DNA of 64,000 nt from Kibdelosporangium persicum (GTDB lineage: Bacteria; Actinomycetota; Actinomycetes; Mycobacteriales; Pseudonocardiaceae): contig NZ_JAAATY010000010.1 in the NCBI RefSeq assembly GCF_013280595.1, positions 62,001-126,000 of the forward strand, in the 5' to 3' direction. The notes under the pieces were generated by a model. It saw only the letters and a program-made list of their open reading frames with translations. It did not search any database and was not told where the DNA came from. Shown here piece after piece: positions 42,737 through 50,765 of the stretch. Position 1 is the stretch's first letter; each line of letters begins with the position of its first letter. The translations under genes and the position numbers were made by a program.

Positions 42737-43780
42737 GTGATCGAGGTGGATGTACGCTCGTCACACGAAGAGCTCAGAAATGAGCTGCAGGGTGTCGCCA
42801 GGGACGAGGGACTGACCCCGGCGAAGCTGGAATCGACCAGGTTGCTCGCCCTGATGGCTCGTTTGCCGGAGTGGTCGGTCACGGACTCCACCCGCATGCT
42901 GTACAAATTGATCGTCGATGTCGTCGCGGATCTGCGCGGCGAAAAGGCACGAACCGCGGCACGGGTGACGTTGAATCTCGACGGTTCACCCGTCCGGGGA
43001 AGATCGGCGATGGCCCGGCAGGCCGCGCTGGCCGAGAAACGGGCCGTCCATGCCGACACGGTGCGCGCCTGGTGGCGCAGTGCCGTCAACGCACTGGCCG
43101 ACATCCTGCCGCTGAAGATCGGGGAACTGAACGATTCCCCGGAACAATGGAACACCTACCGCAACGGGTCGCCGGTGGCCGACCACGGCACCGTGCCCGA
43201 CCACTCGTTCGACCGCATCGAGGTGGCGTGGCGCCTGCGCGGCAAGCTGGCGACCGAAATGACCACGTCCCGCTGGCTCGTGTCGCACCGGGACGGGTTC
43301 GACCGGGTCAACGCGCGAGGCTGGTACTTCTCCGATCGCAGCGCTGACAGCTGCGAGGTCGTACCTCTGCTCAACTGCCGCAAGGTCGATTCCCGGCACA
43401 TGGGTCGCGGCATTCTGGTGTCCAAACTGGAACTTCCACAGCCGCTCAAACAGGGCGAAAGCGTGTTCTTCGCATACAAGGTGGTGATTCACTCCACAAA
43501 GGAGACCGAGACGCTCTTTTATCACAACGTAGCGTCTGCCGGCGTGAAGCTGTTGCTCTATCGAGTACAGTTCGATCCCGGCACGTCACCCGATGACATC
43601 TGGAGTTTCGCCGGTGGGGACGAAGTCGAGTTCATGACACCGCCACCACGAGGATCTTCGCGATACCTCGCGGTCAACCGTCTCGGTTACGCGGAGCAGG
43701 TGTTCACCGACTGCAGGTTCGGACTCAAGTACGGCGTTTCCTGGCGATGGCCCGAAAGGGGATCAATGGGCGAGGAATGA
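42737..43780 (+). CDS. Unrecognised 347-aa two-part protein
   Basis: A 347-aa cytoplasmic protein (GTG start, GGAGG four bases upstream). Residues about 1-130 are helical (ARDEGLTPAKLESTRLLALM, LIVDVVADLRGEK, MARQAALAEKRAVHADTVRA). Residues about 150-340 look beta-rich (FDRIEVAWRLRGKLATEMTT, RGWYFSDRSADSC, GILVSKLELPQPLKQGE, SVFFAYKVVIHSTKETETLF). No catalytic motif or membrane segment is visible. The second half could be a ligand- or protein-binding beta-sandwich. A hairpin terminator follows at 43791, before a cyclase-like gene at 44018. I do not recognise the family. Confidence 0.65.
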   Translation: MIEVDVRSSHEELRNELQGVARDEGLTPAKLESTRLLALMARLPEWSVTDSTRMLYKLIVDVVADLRGEKARTAARVTLNLDGSPVRGRSAMARQAALAEKRAVHADTVRAWWRSAVNALADILPLKIGELNDSPEQWNTYRNGSPVADHGTVPDHSFDRIEVAWRLRGKLATEMTTSRWLVSHRDGFDRVNARGWYFSDRSADSCEVVPLLNCRKVDSRHMGRGILVSKLELPQPLKQGESVFFAYKVVIHSTKETETLFYHNVASAGVKLLLYRVQFDPGTSPDDIWSFAGGDEVEFMTPPPRGSSRYLAVNRLGYAEQVFTDCRFGLKYGVSWRWPERGSMGEE

Positions 43781-43790
43781 CAGACCCGAC

Positions 43791-43824
43791 GGGAAGGGCC
43801 GGTGCGCGAGCCCGGCCCTTTCCC
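43791..43824. terminator. Hairpin terminator after the 42737 gene
   Basis: GGGAAGGGCCGG (43791-43802) pairs with CCGGCCCTTTCCC (43812-43824) with one bulged base and a 9-nt loop. It starts 11 bp after the stop codon at 43778-43780. It argues that the next gene (44018) is mostly transcribed separately. Confidence 0.75.
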
Positions 43825-44017
43825 CTGTCCACGGCTGGGCGATTGTGGGCGAACCCGGACGGAACCAGGCAGCTCGGCGGGAAGAGTGGATGTGTCCCGG
43901 CAGCACGGAATGGTAAACGCGCACCGGTCTTCGTGATCTCGATTGACTTGCCCTGGCGGCGCGGCGCCTACTACTCACATTAAGCGTTGGCTACTGCTTT
44001 GGGACGGGGTGAGGCCC

Positions 44018-44656
44018 ATGCATCTGCTTTCGTCCGTACACCGAGCGATTGTCCTGATCGACGTGGAGAAGTTCGGCGACCCCTCGCGGACGATTGTGCA
44101 CCAGCGGGCGGTCCGGGAAGGGCTCTACGAGATCACCGAGAAGGCGTTGACCGAAGCCGGAATCCTCAGCGAGCACTACACCCGCGACGATCGCGGCGAC
44201 GGGATTCTGCTGCTGGTCGATCCCGTGGTGCCGAAGTGCCGCCTGATCGACCAGTTCCCCAGCCGGCTGGTCGCGGCGATCCGGGAGCACAATGCGAAGT
44301 CGGCCGACCTGGCGCGGATCCGGCTGCGGCTGGCCATCGACGCCGGGGAGGTGCTCTTCGACCGGTACGGCGTCACGGGCGGTTCGGTCACCCGGGCGTT
44401 CCGGCTGATCGACGCACCGATTCTGAAGGAGGTTCTCGGGACGTCGACCGGCCTGCTGGCGATGATCGTCTCGGACCGGTTCTACGACGACATCGTCCGG
44501 CATGTGCCCGCGGCCGCTCCGGACACGTTCCTTCCGTCCCGCGTGACCGTGAAGGAAACGGACCTGATGGCATGGATCCGCTTGCCCGACCACCCGTTCC
44601 CGCGGCCGGAAGCGGGCAAGGTGATCGACTCCTGGTGGCGGCGGCTGCTGAGCTGA
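44018..44656 (+). CDS. Class III nucleotide-cyclase-like protein
   Basis: A 212-aa protein shaped like a stand-alone class III cyclase domain. AIVLIDVEKFGDPSR holds the first metal Asp (D15) and TRDDRGDGILLLVDP the second (D61). RIRLRLAIDAGEVLF and GGSVTRAFRLIDAPIL are the later core strands. The Asn usually found in the transition-state pair (VNxAARL) is replaced (VTRAFRL), so activity or product may differ from cAMP/cGMP cyclases, or it may only bind a nucleotide. No fused sensor or effector domain is present. The nearest upstream gene is the unrecognised 42737 protein. Confidence 0.65.
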   Translation: MHLLSSVHRAIVLIDVEKFGDPSRTIVHQRAVREGLYEITEKALTEAGILSEHYTRDDRGDGILLLVDPVVPKCRLIDQFPSRLVAAIREHNAKSADLARIRLRLAIDAGEVLFDRYGVTGGSVTRAFRLIDAPILKEVLGTSTGLLAMIVSDRFYDDIVRHVPAAAPDTFLPSRVTVKETDLMAWIRLPDHPFPRPEAGKVIDSWWRRLLS

Positions 44657-44743
44657 TGCCTCGCCTGTGACACCGGTTCGGCGACGTTCCACCAGCTCCG
44701 GGTTTCCCGTTGGCCGATACACCCAGCGGGAAACCTCGATCCG

Positions 44744-45757
44744 CTACGACGCGGCGGCCGCGGTGGACATTCGTGATATCAGCTCGACGTCGAGAACCGC
44801 CGGTGCTGACGGGTGTTCGCCGTTCTCGGCGATGGCCAGCAGGCGGGTTACCGCCTCGACGGCCTTGCCGGTGATGTCCTGGGCGACTGTGGTGAGCTTG
44901 GGTGTGGTGTACGAGCTGATGTCCAGATTGTCGAAGCCGACCACGGAAACTCGTTGGGGCACCGGCACACCGGCTTCGGTGAGGCCTTCCATGATGCCGA
45001 TGGCGAGGATGTCGGCGGTGGCGAAGACCGCGGTGGCGTGGGGATGGGTGTCGAGCAGGCGGCGGCCCAGGGTGACGCCGTCGGCGTGGGTGGTGTCGGC
45101 CGTCTCGACGGCCGGATCGGGGATTCCGGCCTGGTGCAGGGCCTGTTGGAAGCCCAGGAAGCGTTCGTGCACGACACCCGCGTTGTGGACGGTCGGGCCC
45201 GCGAAGACGATGTTCTTGTGGCCCAGCGAAAGCAGGTGCTCGGCCGCCAGGCGCGCTCCGGTGACGTCGTCGGAGCGGACACCGATGGTGAGCGGATTCG
45301 CCGAGTAGCTGTCGATCGCGAGAACGGGGATGCTGCCGATCGTCCTGCGGTCCAGGCGGTCGATGTCCTCGTCGAGGAATCCCAGCAGGATCGCGCCGTC
45401 CAGGCTCCACGACCGCAGCGCCTCCGCGACCTCACGAGGCTCGGCGATTCCGCGCAGCATCAGGTGGTATCCGTGCCGGCGCAGCTGTCGTTCCGCCTGG
45501 CCCAGGAACTCGGCGTGGTGCGGGGTGATCGCCAGGCTCCCGTGACCAGCGGGCACGAGCAGCCCGATCAGCTGGGACGTCTGCGCCGCGAGGCTGCGGG
45601 CCTGACCGTTGGGCACGTAGCCGAGCTGACCCACGATCCGCTGGATCCGGGCGGTGGTCTCGGCCGAGACGCGGGCGTGCCGTCCGTTGATCACGTTGGA
45701 CACGGTCATGATGCTCACCCCGGCCGCATCGGCGATGTCCTTCAGCGTCACCCGCAT
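44744..45757 (-). CDS. LacI-family repressor of the alpha-glucan locus
   Basis: A 337-aa regulator; the start is ATG at 45757. The HTH is TLKDIADAAGVSIMTVSNVI and the hinge region follows (GYVPNGQARSLAAQTSQLIG). The effector domain is of the sugar-binding type. It is divergent from the GH13/ABC/GH87 operon at 45926 and is expected to repress it by binding the TAGCGCTA palindrome at 45851-45858. A maltose- or nigerose-like sugar is the likely inducer (inference). Confidence 0.93.
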   Translation of the reverse strand: MRVTLKDIADAAGVSIMTVSNVINGRHARVSAETTARIQRIVGQLGYVPNGQARSLAAQTSQLIGLLVPAGHGSLAITPHHAEFLGQAERQLRRHGYHLMLRGIAEPREVAEALRSWSLDGAILLGFLDEDIDRLDRRTIGSIPVLAIDSYSANPLTIGVRSDDVTGARLAAEHLLSLGHKNIVFAGPTVHNAGVVHERFLGFQQALHQAGIPDPAVETADTTHADGVTLGRRLLDTHPHATAVFATADILAIGIMEGLTEAGVPVPQRVSVVGFDNLDISSYTTPKLTTVAQDITGKAVEAVTRLLAIAENGEHPSAPAVLDVELISRMSTAAAAS

Positions 45758-45802
45758 ACGTGAGTCCCTTCCGACGTCATCCAGCGTAGATGCGTCCCGG
45801 CG

Positions 45803-45858
45803 TTGACACCCCGCGACCGGGAGGTTTACTGTCCCAACCCAACGGAGATATAGCGCTA
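45803..45858 (+). promoter_or_regulatory. Promoter and LacI operator of the alpha-glucan operon
   Basis: TTGACA (45803-45808) and TACTGT (45827-45832) with an 18-bp spacer form a strong sigma-70-type promoter. The palindrome TAGCGCTA (45851-45858) lies some 20 bp after the -10 box, where a LacI protein would block elongation or initiation. The divergent LacI gene starts at 45757. Confidence 0.7.
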
Positions 45859-45925
45859 AACCTACTCTCATCTGCGGCGATTGACCAGTTCATCGCCGGC
45901 TGAAGGCTGCATGGAAGGAAAACCG

Positions 45926-47530
45926 GTGACAGAAGCGCGGTGGTGGCGCGACGCGGTGATCTACCAGATCTATCCGCGCAGCTTCGCCGATTCCGACGGC
46001 GACGGCACGGGCGACCTCAACGGCGTCCGCGCTCGCCTGCCGTACCTGCGTGACCTGGGTGTGGACGCCATCTGGTTCACCCCCTGGTACGCCTCGCCGC
46101 TCGCGGACGGTGGGTACGACGTGGCGGACTACCGGGCGATCGACCCGCAGTTCGGCACGCTCGCCGACGCCGAGGCGCTGATCGGCGAGGCGAAGGAAAT
46201 GGGCATCCGCACGATCGTCGACGTCGTGCCCAACCACGTCTCCGACCAGCACGTCTGGTTCCGGCAGGCGGTGGCCGCCGGACCTGGATCGCCGGAGCGG
46301 GAACGGTTCTGGTTCCGCGACGGCCGGGGCGAGCACGGCGAGCTGCCGCCCACGGACTGGACCTCGAGTTTCTCCGGCCGCACCTGGACCCGTGTGCCGG
46401 ACGGCCAGTGGTACCTGCACCTGTTCGCCCCGCAGCAGCCGGATCTGAACTGGAACCACCCGGACGTCCGGCGCGAACACGAGGACGTGCTGCGGTTCTG
46501 GTTCGACCGCGGCGTGGCGGGCATCCGGGTGGACTCGGCCACGATGCCGGTGAAGGACCCGGCCCTGCCCGAGGTGCCGGAGACCTTCGGGCCAGGCGAG
46601 CACCCGTTCGTCGACCGGGACGGACTGCACGACATCTACCGCTCGTGGCGGGCTATCGCCGACTCCTACGCCGAGCCGCGCGTGCTCGTCGGCGAGATCT
46701 GGCTGGACGACCGGCACCGGTTCGCGCGCTACCTGCGGTCCGACGAGATGCACTCCGCGTTCAACTTCGACTTCATGAGCCGGCCGTGGGACGCCAAGGA
46801 GTTCCGCGACTCGATCCAGTCCACCTTGGACGCGCACGCCCCGGTCGCGGCGCCGGCCACCTGGGTGTTGTCCAACCACGACGTCACCCGGCCGGTCACC
46901 CGCTACGGCCGGGCGGAAAGCGGGTTCAGCTTCGCCGACAAACGGTTCGGCACGCCCACCGACCTCGCGCTGGGCGAGCGGCGGGCACGTGCCGCGGCGT
47001 TGCTGACCGCCGCGCTGCCCGGAGCGCTGTACATCTACCAGGGTGACGAACTGGGACTGCCCGAAGTGGAGGATCTGCCGCTCGACGTGTTGCAGGACCC
47101 GATGCACTTCCGGTCCGGTGGCGTGGACCCGGGCCGGGACGGCTGCCGCGTGCCGATCCCGTGGACCCGTACGGGCTCGTCCTGCGGGTTCGGACCGGAC
47201 ACATCGGACGCTCAACCGTGGCTTCCCCAACCCGCTGGCTGGAATGAGCGGTCCGTGGAAGCACAAACCGGCGACCCTGGCTCGATGCTCTCCCTCTACC
47301 GGCGGGCGCTGGCGCTGCGCCGGTCCGAGCCCGGCCTGCGCGGCGAGTCCTTCGACCTGCTGGACAGCCGCGAGGACGTGCTCGCCTTCCGCCGCGATGA
47401 TGTGCTCTGCGTCGTCAACCTCGGCGACGAGCCACTGCCCCTGCCTGACCACCGCGAGGTGCTGCTGGCCAGCACGACTGTCGATGGTGACCACCTACCC
47501 GCAGACGCAGCCGCCTGGCTGCGGGCGTGA
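45926..47530 (+). CDS. GH13 alpha-glucosidase (first copy)
   Basis: A 534-aa cytoplasmic exo-acting alpha-glucosidase of the oligo-1,6-glucosidase/sucrose-isomerase-like GH13 branch. The GTG at 45926 is chosen because GGAAGGA lies seven bases upstream; earlier ATG (45911) and TTG (45881) codons are in frame. Catalytic residues are D203 (GIRVDSATM), E257 (LVGEIWL) and D319 (VLSNHDV). The N-terminus WWRDAVIYQIYPRSFADSDG is shared almost exactly with the enzyme at 53739. It heads the operon, followed 19 bp later by the binding-protein gene. Confidence 0.94.
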   Translation: MTEARWWRDAVIYQIYPRSFADSDGDGTGDLNGVRARLPYLRDLGVDAIWFTPWYASPLADGGYDVADYRAIDPQFGTLADAEALIGEAKEMGIRTIVDVVPNHVSDQHVWFRQAVAAGPGSPERERFWFRDGRGEHGELPPTDWTSSFSGRTWTRVPDGQWYLHLFAPQQPDLNWNHPDVRREHEDVLRFWFDRGVAGIRVDSATMPVKDPALPEVPETFGPGEHPFVDRDGLHDIYRSWRAIADSYAEPRVLVGEIWLDDRHRFARYLRSDEMHSAFNFDFMSRPWDAKEFRDSIQSTLDAHAPVAAPATWVLSNHDVTRPVTRYGRAESGFSFADKRFGTPTDLALGERRARAAALLTAALPGALYIYQGDELGLPEVEDLPLDVLQDPMHFRSGGVDPGRDGCRVPIPWTRTGSSCGFGPDTSDAQPWLPQPAGWNERSVEAQTGDPGSMLSLYRRALALRRSEPGLRGESFDLLDSREDVLAFRRDDVLCVVNLGDEPLPLPDHREVLLASTTVDGDHLPADAAAWLRA

Positions 47531-47549
47531 TCCACTCTGGAGCCAGACG

Positions 47550-48917
47550 ATGAAGTCCTCCCGCATCAGAATCCTGACCACCGCGCTCGTTGTGCCGTTC
47601 GCCCTGTCCGCCTGCGGGTCCAGCCCGGAAGACCAGGTCGGCACCGACGGCAAGGTCGTCATCACCGTCGCCATCGACGCGGGCCTGGAGAAGGCCGCGG
47701 TCGACGCCTTCACCAAGCGGGCCGAGCAGTTCGAGCAGGCCAATCCCACTGTGGACGTCCGCACCCAGGAGTACACCTGGACCGCGGCCACGTTCACGGC
47801 GCAACTGGCCGGCGGGACCGTGCCGGACGTGTTCACGGTGCCGTTCACCGACGGCCGGGGACTGATCGAACGCAAGCAGATCGCGGACGTCAGCGAGCAG
47901 GTGGCCAAACTGCCGTACGCGGGAGCGCTCAACCCCAACGTGGCCAAGGCCGGACAGGCCGCCGACGGCAAGCAGTGGGCAGTGCCCATCGCGGCCTATG
48001 GACAGGCGCTGCACTACAACCGGACGTTGTTCCGGCAGGCCGGTCTGGACCCGGACAAGCCGCCGACGACATGGGCGGAGGTGCGCACCGCGGCCAAGCA
48101 GATCACCGAACGCACCGGCCAGGCGGGTTACGCGACAATGACGCAGGGCAACACCGGCGGCTGGATCCTGACCACTTTGGACTACGCGTTCGGCGGCCGT
48201 ACCGAGAAGGTCGACGGTGACAAGGCCGAGGCCACCATCGACACCCCGGAGATGGCCGAGGTGCTCAACACCCTGCGCGCGATGCGCTGGCAGGACAACA
48301 GCATGGGCGCGAACTTCCTCTACGACTGGGCGGGCATCAACCAGGACTTCGCGGCCGGCCGGATCGGGATGTACGTCTCCGGCGGCGGCAACTACGGCAA
48401 CCTCGTCACGCAGAACGGCCTCAAGCCCGAGGACTACGGCGTGGCCGCGCTGCCGCTGGCGGACAAGCCACAGGCCGGTGTGCTCGGCGGCGGCACACTC
48501 GCGGTCGTGAGCCCGAAGATCGGCGACCGCAGCAAGGACGCCGCGGTGAAGTGGATCGACTTCTACTACATGGGCAAGCTGACCGACGAGCAGGCCGCGG
48601 TCGCCGATGCCAAGACCCTCGCGGAGACCAAGCAGCCGGTCGGTGTTCCCACGCTGCCGGTCGTGGACCGCGCCACGTACGACAAGGCCCAGCAGTGGAC
48701 GAAGCCGTACGTCAACATCCCGCTGGCCCAGATGAAGCCGTACACCGACAAGATGTTCGACCAGCCGTTGCTCACCGAACCGACCCGGTCGACCCAGGAC
48801 GTCTACAAGATCCTCGACACGACCGTGCAGACCGTGCTGACCGACCAGTCCGCCGACGTCGCGGCGTTGCTGGCCAAGGCCGACGCCGACGTGCAGAACC
48901 AGATCGGCCGGAGCTGA
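47550..48917 (+). CDS. Sugar-binding lipoprotein of the alpha-glucan ABC importer
   Basis: A 455-aa solute-binding protein with a Sec-type lipoprotein signal: basic start MKSSRIRILTTALV and lipobox LSAC. The mature part is a family 1 sugar-binding protein (FEQANPTVDVRTQEYTW, GGTVPDVFTVPFTDGRG, FAAGRIGMYVSGGG). It sits between the GH13 gene and the two permeases. It should bind gluco-oligosaccharides released by the GH87-like enzyme at 50766; specificity is inferred from the operon. Confidence 0.93.
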   Translation: MKSSRIRILTTALVVPFALSACGSSPEDQVGTDGKVVITVAIDAGLEKAAVDAFTKRAEQFEQANPTVDVRTQEYTWTAATFTAQLAGGTVPDVFTVPFTDGRGLIERKQIADVSEQVAKLPYAGALNPNVAKAGQAADGKQWAVPIAAYGQALHYNRTLFRQAGLDPDKPPTTWAEVRTAAKQITERTGQAGYATMTQGNTGGWILTTLDYAFGGRTEKVDGDKAEATIDTPEMAEVLNTLRAMRWQDNSMGANFLYDWAGINQDFAAGRIGMYVSGGGNYGNLVTQNGLKPEDYGVAALPLADKPQAGVLGGGTLAVVSPKIGDRSKDAAVKWIDFYYMGKLTDEQAAVADAKTLAETKQPVGVPTLPVVDRATYDKAQQWTKPYVNIPLAQMKPYTDKMFDQPLLTEPTRSTQDVYKILDTTVQTVLTDQSADVAALLAKADADVQNQIGRS

Positions 48918-48918
48918 C

Positions 48919-49884
48919 GTGGCCGTGCAGTCGCCCGTGCGCGCGGCGCCCGCCACGGCGCCGCGCGAGCCCGGATCCGCCTCGCGCCGCCGCAGCCCGG
49001 TCTCCTGGGTCCGGCGGGGCGGGTTGAGCACCTTGCTGTTCCTGCTGCCGTTGCTGATCGTCTTCGGCGTGTTCTCGTGGGCCCCGATCGTGCAGTCGGT
49101 GGTGATGAGCTTCCAGCGCACGAACCTCGTCGGGCCGGCGGAGTTCGTCGGGCTGGACAACTTCGTCCAGGTGCTGACCGACCCTCTGTTGTGGACCGCG
49201 CTGGAGAACACCCTGTGGTTCGCCTTCCTGGCGTTGCTGTTCGGCTACCCGATCCCGCTGGTCGTCGCGGTCCTGATCAGCGAGGTCCGTGCTCGCCGGG
49301 GACTGTTCAGCGCTCTGGCGTATCTGCCCGTGGTCGTGCCGCCGGTGGTGGCGGTGCTGCTGTGGAAGTTCTTCTACGACGCCAGCCCGAGCGGCGTGTT
49401 CAACACCGTGCTGGGCTGGGTGGGGCTCGGCCCGTGGCAGTGGCTGCAGGACCAGGGCAGCGCCATGCCCGCCCTGGTGCTGGAGGCGACCTGGGCCGCG
49501 GCCGGGGGCACGGTGATCATCTACCTCGCCGCGCTGGCCGGTGTTCCCGCGGACCTGTACGAGGCGGCGGAGATCGACGGGGCGGGCATCTGGCGCAAGG
49601 TGTGGCACGTGACGTTGCCGCGGCTGCGCACCGTGCTGCTCGTGACGTTCATCCTGCAGATCATCGGCACGGCACAGGTGTTCCTGGAACCGTTCCTGTT
49701 CACCGGCGGCGGCCCGGCGAACTCCACCACCACCCTGCTGCTGTTGATCTACGACTACGCGTTCGCCAACAGCCTGGGCGGCGACTACGGCGCGGCGACC
49801 GCGTTGAGCATCATGCTCGCCGCGGCACTGGCCGTGTTCTCCGTGGTGTACTTCCGGCTGACGAAGTCCTGGAGCGGTTCATGA
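48919..49884 (+). CDS. Carbohydrate ABC permease, MalF type
   Basis: A 321-aa permease (GTG start one base after the binding-protein stop). A polar N-terminal 40 residues precede six membrane helices (LLFLLPLLIVFGVFSWAPIV first). The EAA loop is DLYEAAEIDGAGIWRKVWHV. It pairs with the permease at 49881, whose start overlaps its stop (ATGA). No ATPase gene is in the operon, so a shared MsiK-like ATPase encoded elsewhere is expected. Confidence 0.94.
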   Translation: MAVQSPVRAAPATAPREPGSASRRRSPVSWVRRGGLSTLLFLLPLLIVFGVFSWAPIVQSVVMSFQRTNLVGPAEFVGLDNFVQVLTDPLLWTALENTLWFAFLALLFGYPIPLVVAVLISEVRARRGLFSALAYLPVVVPPVVAVLLWKFFYDASPSGVFNTVLGWVGLGPWQWLQDQGSAMPALVLEATWAAAGGTVIIYLAALAGVPADLYEAAEIDGAGIWRKVWHVTLPRLRTVLLVTFILQIIGTAQVFLEPFLFTGGGPANSTTTLLLLIYDYAFANSLGGDYGAATALSIMLAAALAVFSVVYFRLTKSWSGS

Positions 49885-50741
49885 GCCGTGGCATTGTCTC
49901 GCCGTCGGAATGGGCGACCGCGCGCATCCGGGTCGTGTTGCGAACGTTACAGGTGTTGTTGCTCGGCGGTCTGCTGCTGACCGGTCTGGGACCCGTGCTG
50001 TGGCTGGCCAAGGCGGCCATCACCCCGACGCAGGACACACTGCGCACGCCGTTGTCAGTGTTCCCGAACGGTTTCGACTTCGCGAATCTGGTCACGGCCT
50101 GGACACGCGTGGAGATCGACAAGCATTTCCTCAACACCGTGGTGCTCGCGGCCGGATCTTGGGCGGTGCAGATCATCGTCGCGACGACCGCCGGGTACGC
50201 GCTGGCGGTGTTGCGGCCTCGGTACGGCGGGCTCGTCACCGGAGTAGTGCTGGGCACCCTGTTCGTACCGTCCATCGTGCTGCTTGTGCCGCTCTACCTG
50301 ACGGTGGTCGACGCCGGGATGATCAACACGTTCTGGGCCGTGTGGCTGCCGTCCGGTGCGAGCGCGTTCAACGTCGTTCTGGTGCAACGGTTCTTCGCCG
50401 GGCTGCCGCGTGAGATGGTCGAGGCGGCCAGGGTGGACGGTGCCGGGCCGGTGCGGATCTTCTGGTCGGTGGTGCTGCCGCTCTCGCGGCCGATCATCGG
50501 CGTGGTGTCGGTGTTCGCCGTGGTGGCCAGCTGGAAGGACTTCCTCTGGCCGCTGCTGGTCCTGCCGGACCCGGCGGTGCAGCCGTTGTCGGTACGGCTG
50601 CCCGCGCTGCAACGCTACGTGGAGCTGGACGTGTTCCTCGCCGCGCTGGCCATCTCGACCGTCATCCCGGTCGCGCTCTTTTTGATCTTCCAACGGCTTT
50701 TCCTGCGCGGCGGCGCGCTGGAAGGCGCGATCAAAGGCTGA
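49881..50741 (+). CDS. Carbohydrate ABC permease, MalG type
   Basis: A 286-aa permease with six membrane segments and the EAA loop EMVEAARVDGAGPVRIFWSV. It starts with ATG at 49881, overlapping the preceding stop, so translation is coupled. The C-terminal tail GGALEGAIKG is the usual MalG end. The product forms the membrane pore with 48919. Confidence 0.94.
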   Translation: MSRGIVSPSEWATARIRVVLRTLQVLLLGGLLLTGLGPVLWLAKAAITPTQDTLRTPLSVFPNGFDFANLVTAWTRVEIDKHFLNTVVLAAGSWAVQIIVATTAGYALAVLRPRYGGLVTGVVLGTLFVPSIVLLVPLYLTVVDAGMINTFWAVWLPSGASAFNVVLVQRFFAGLPREMVEAARVDGAGPVRIFWSVVLPLSRPIIGVVSVFAVVASWKDFLWPLLVLPDPAVQPLSVRLPALQRYVELDVFLAALAISTVIPVALFLIFQRLFLRGGALEGAIKG

Positions 50742-50765
50742 CCACCCCTCCAGGAGGCAACAACG

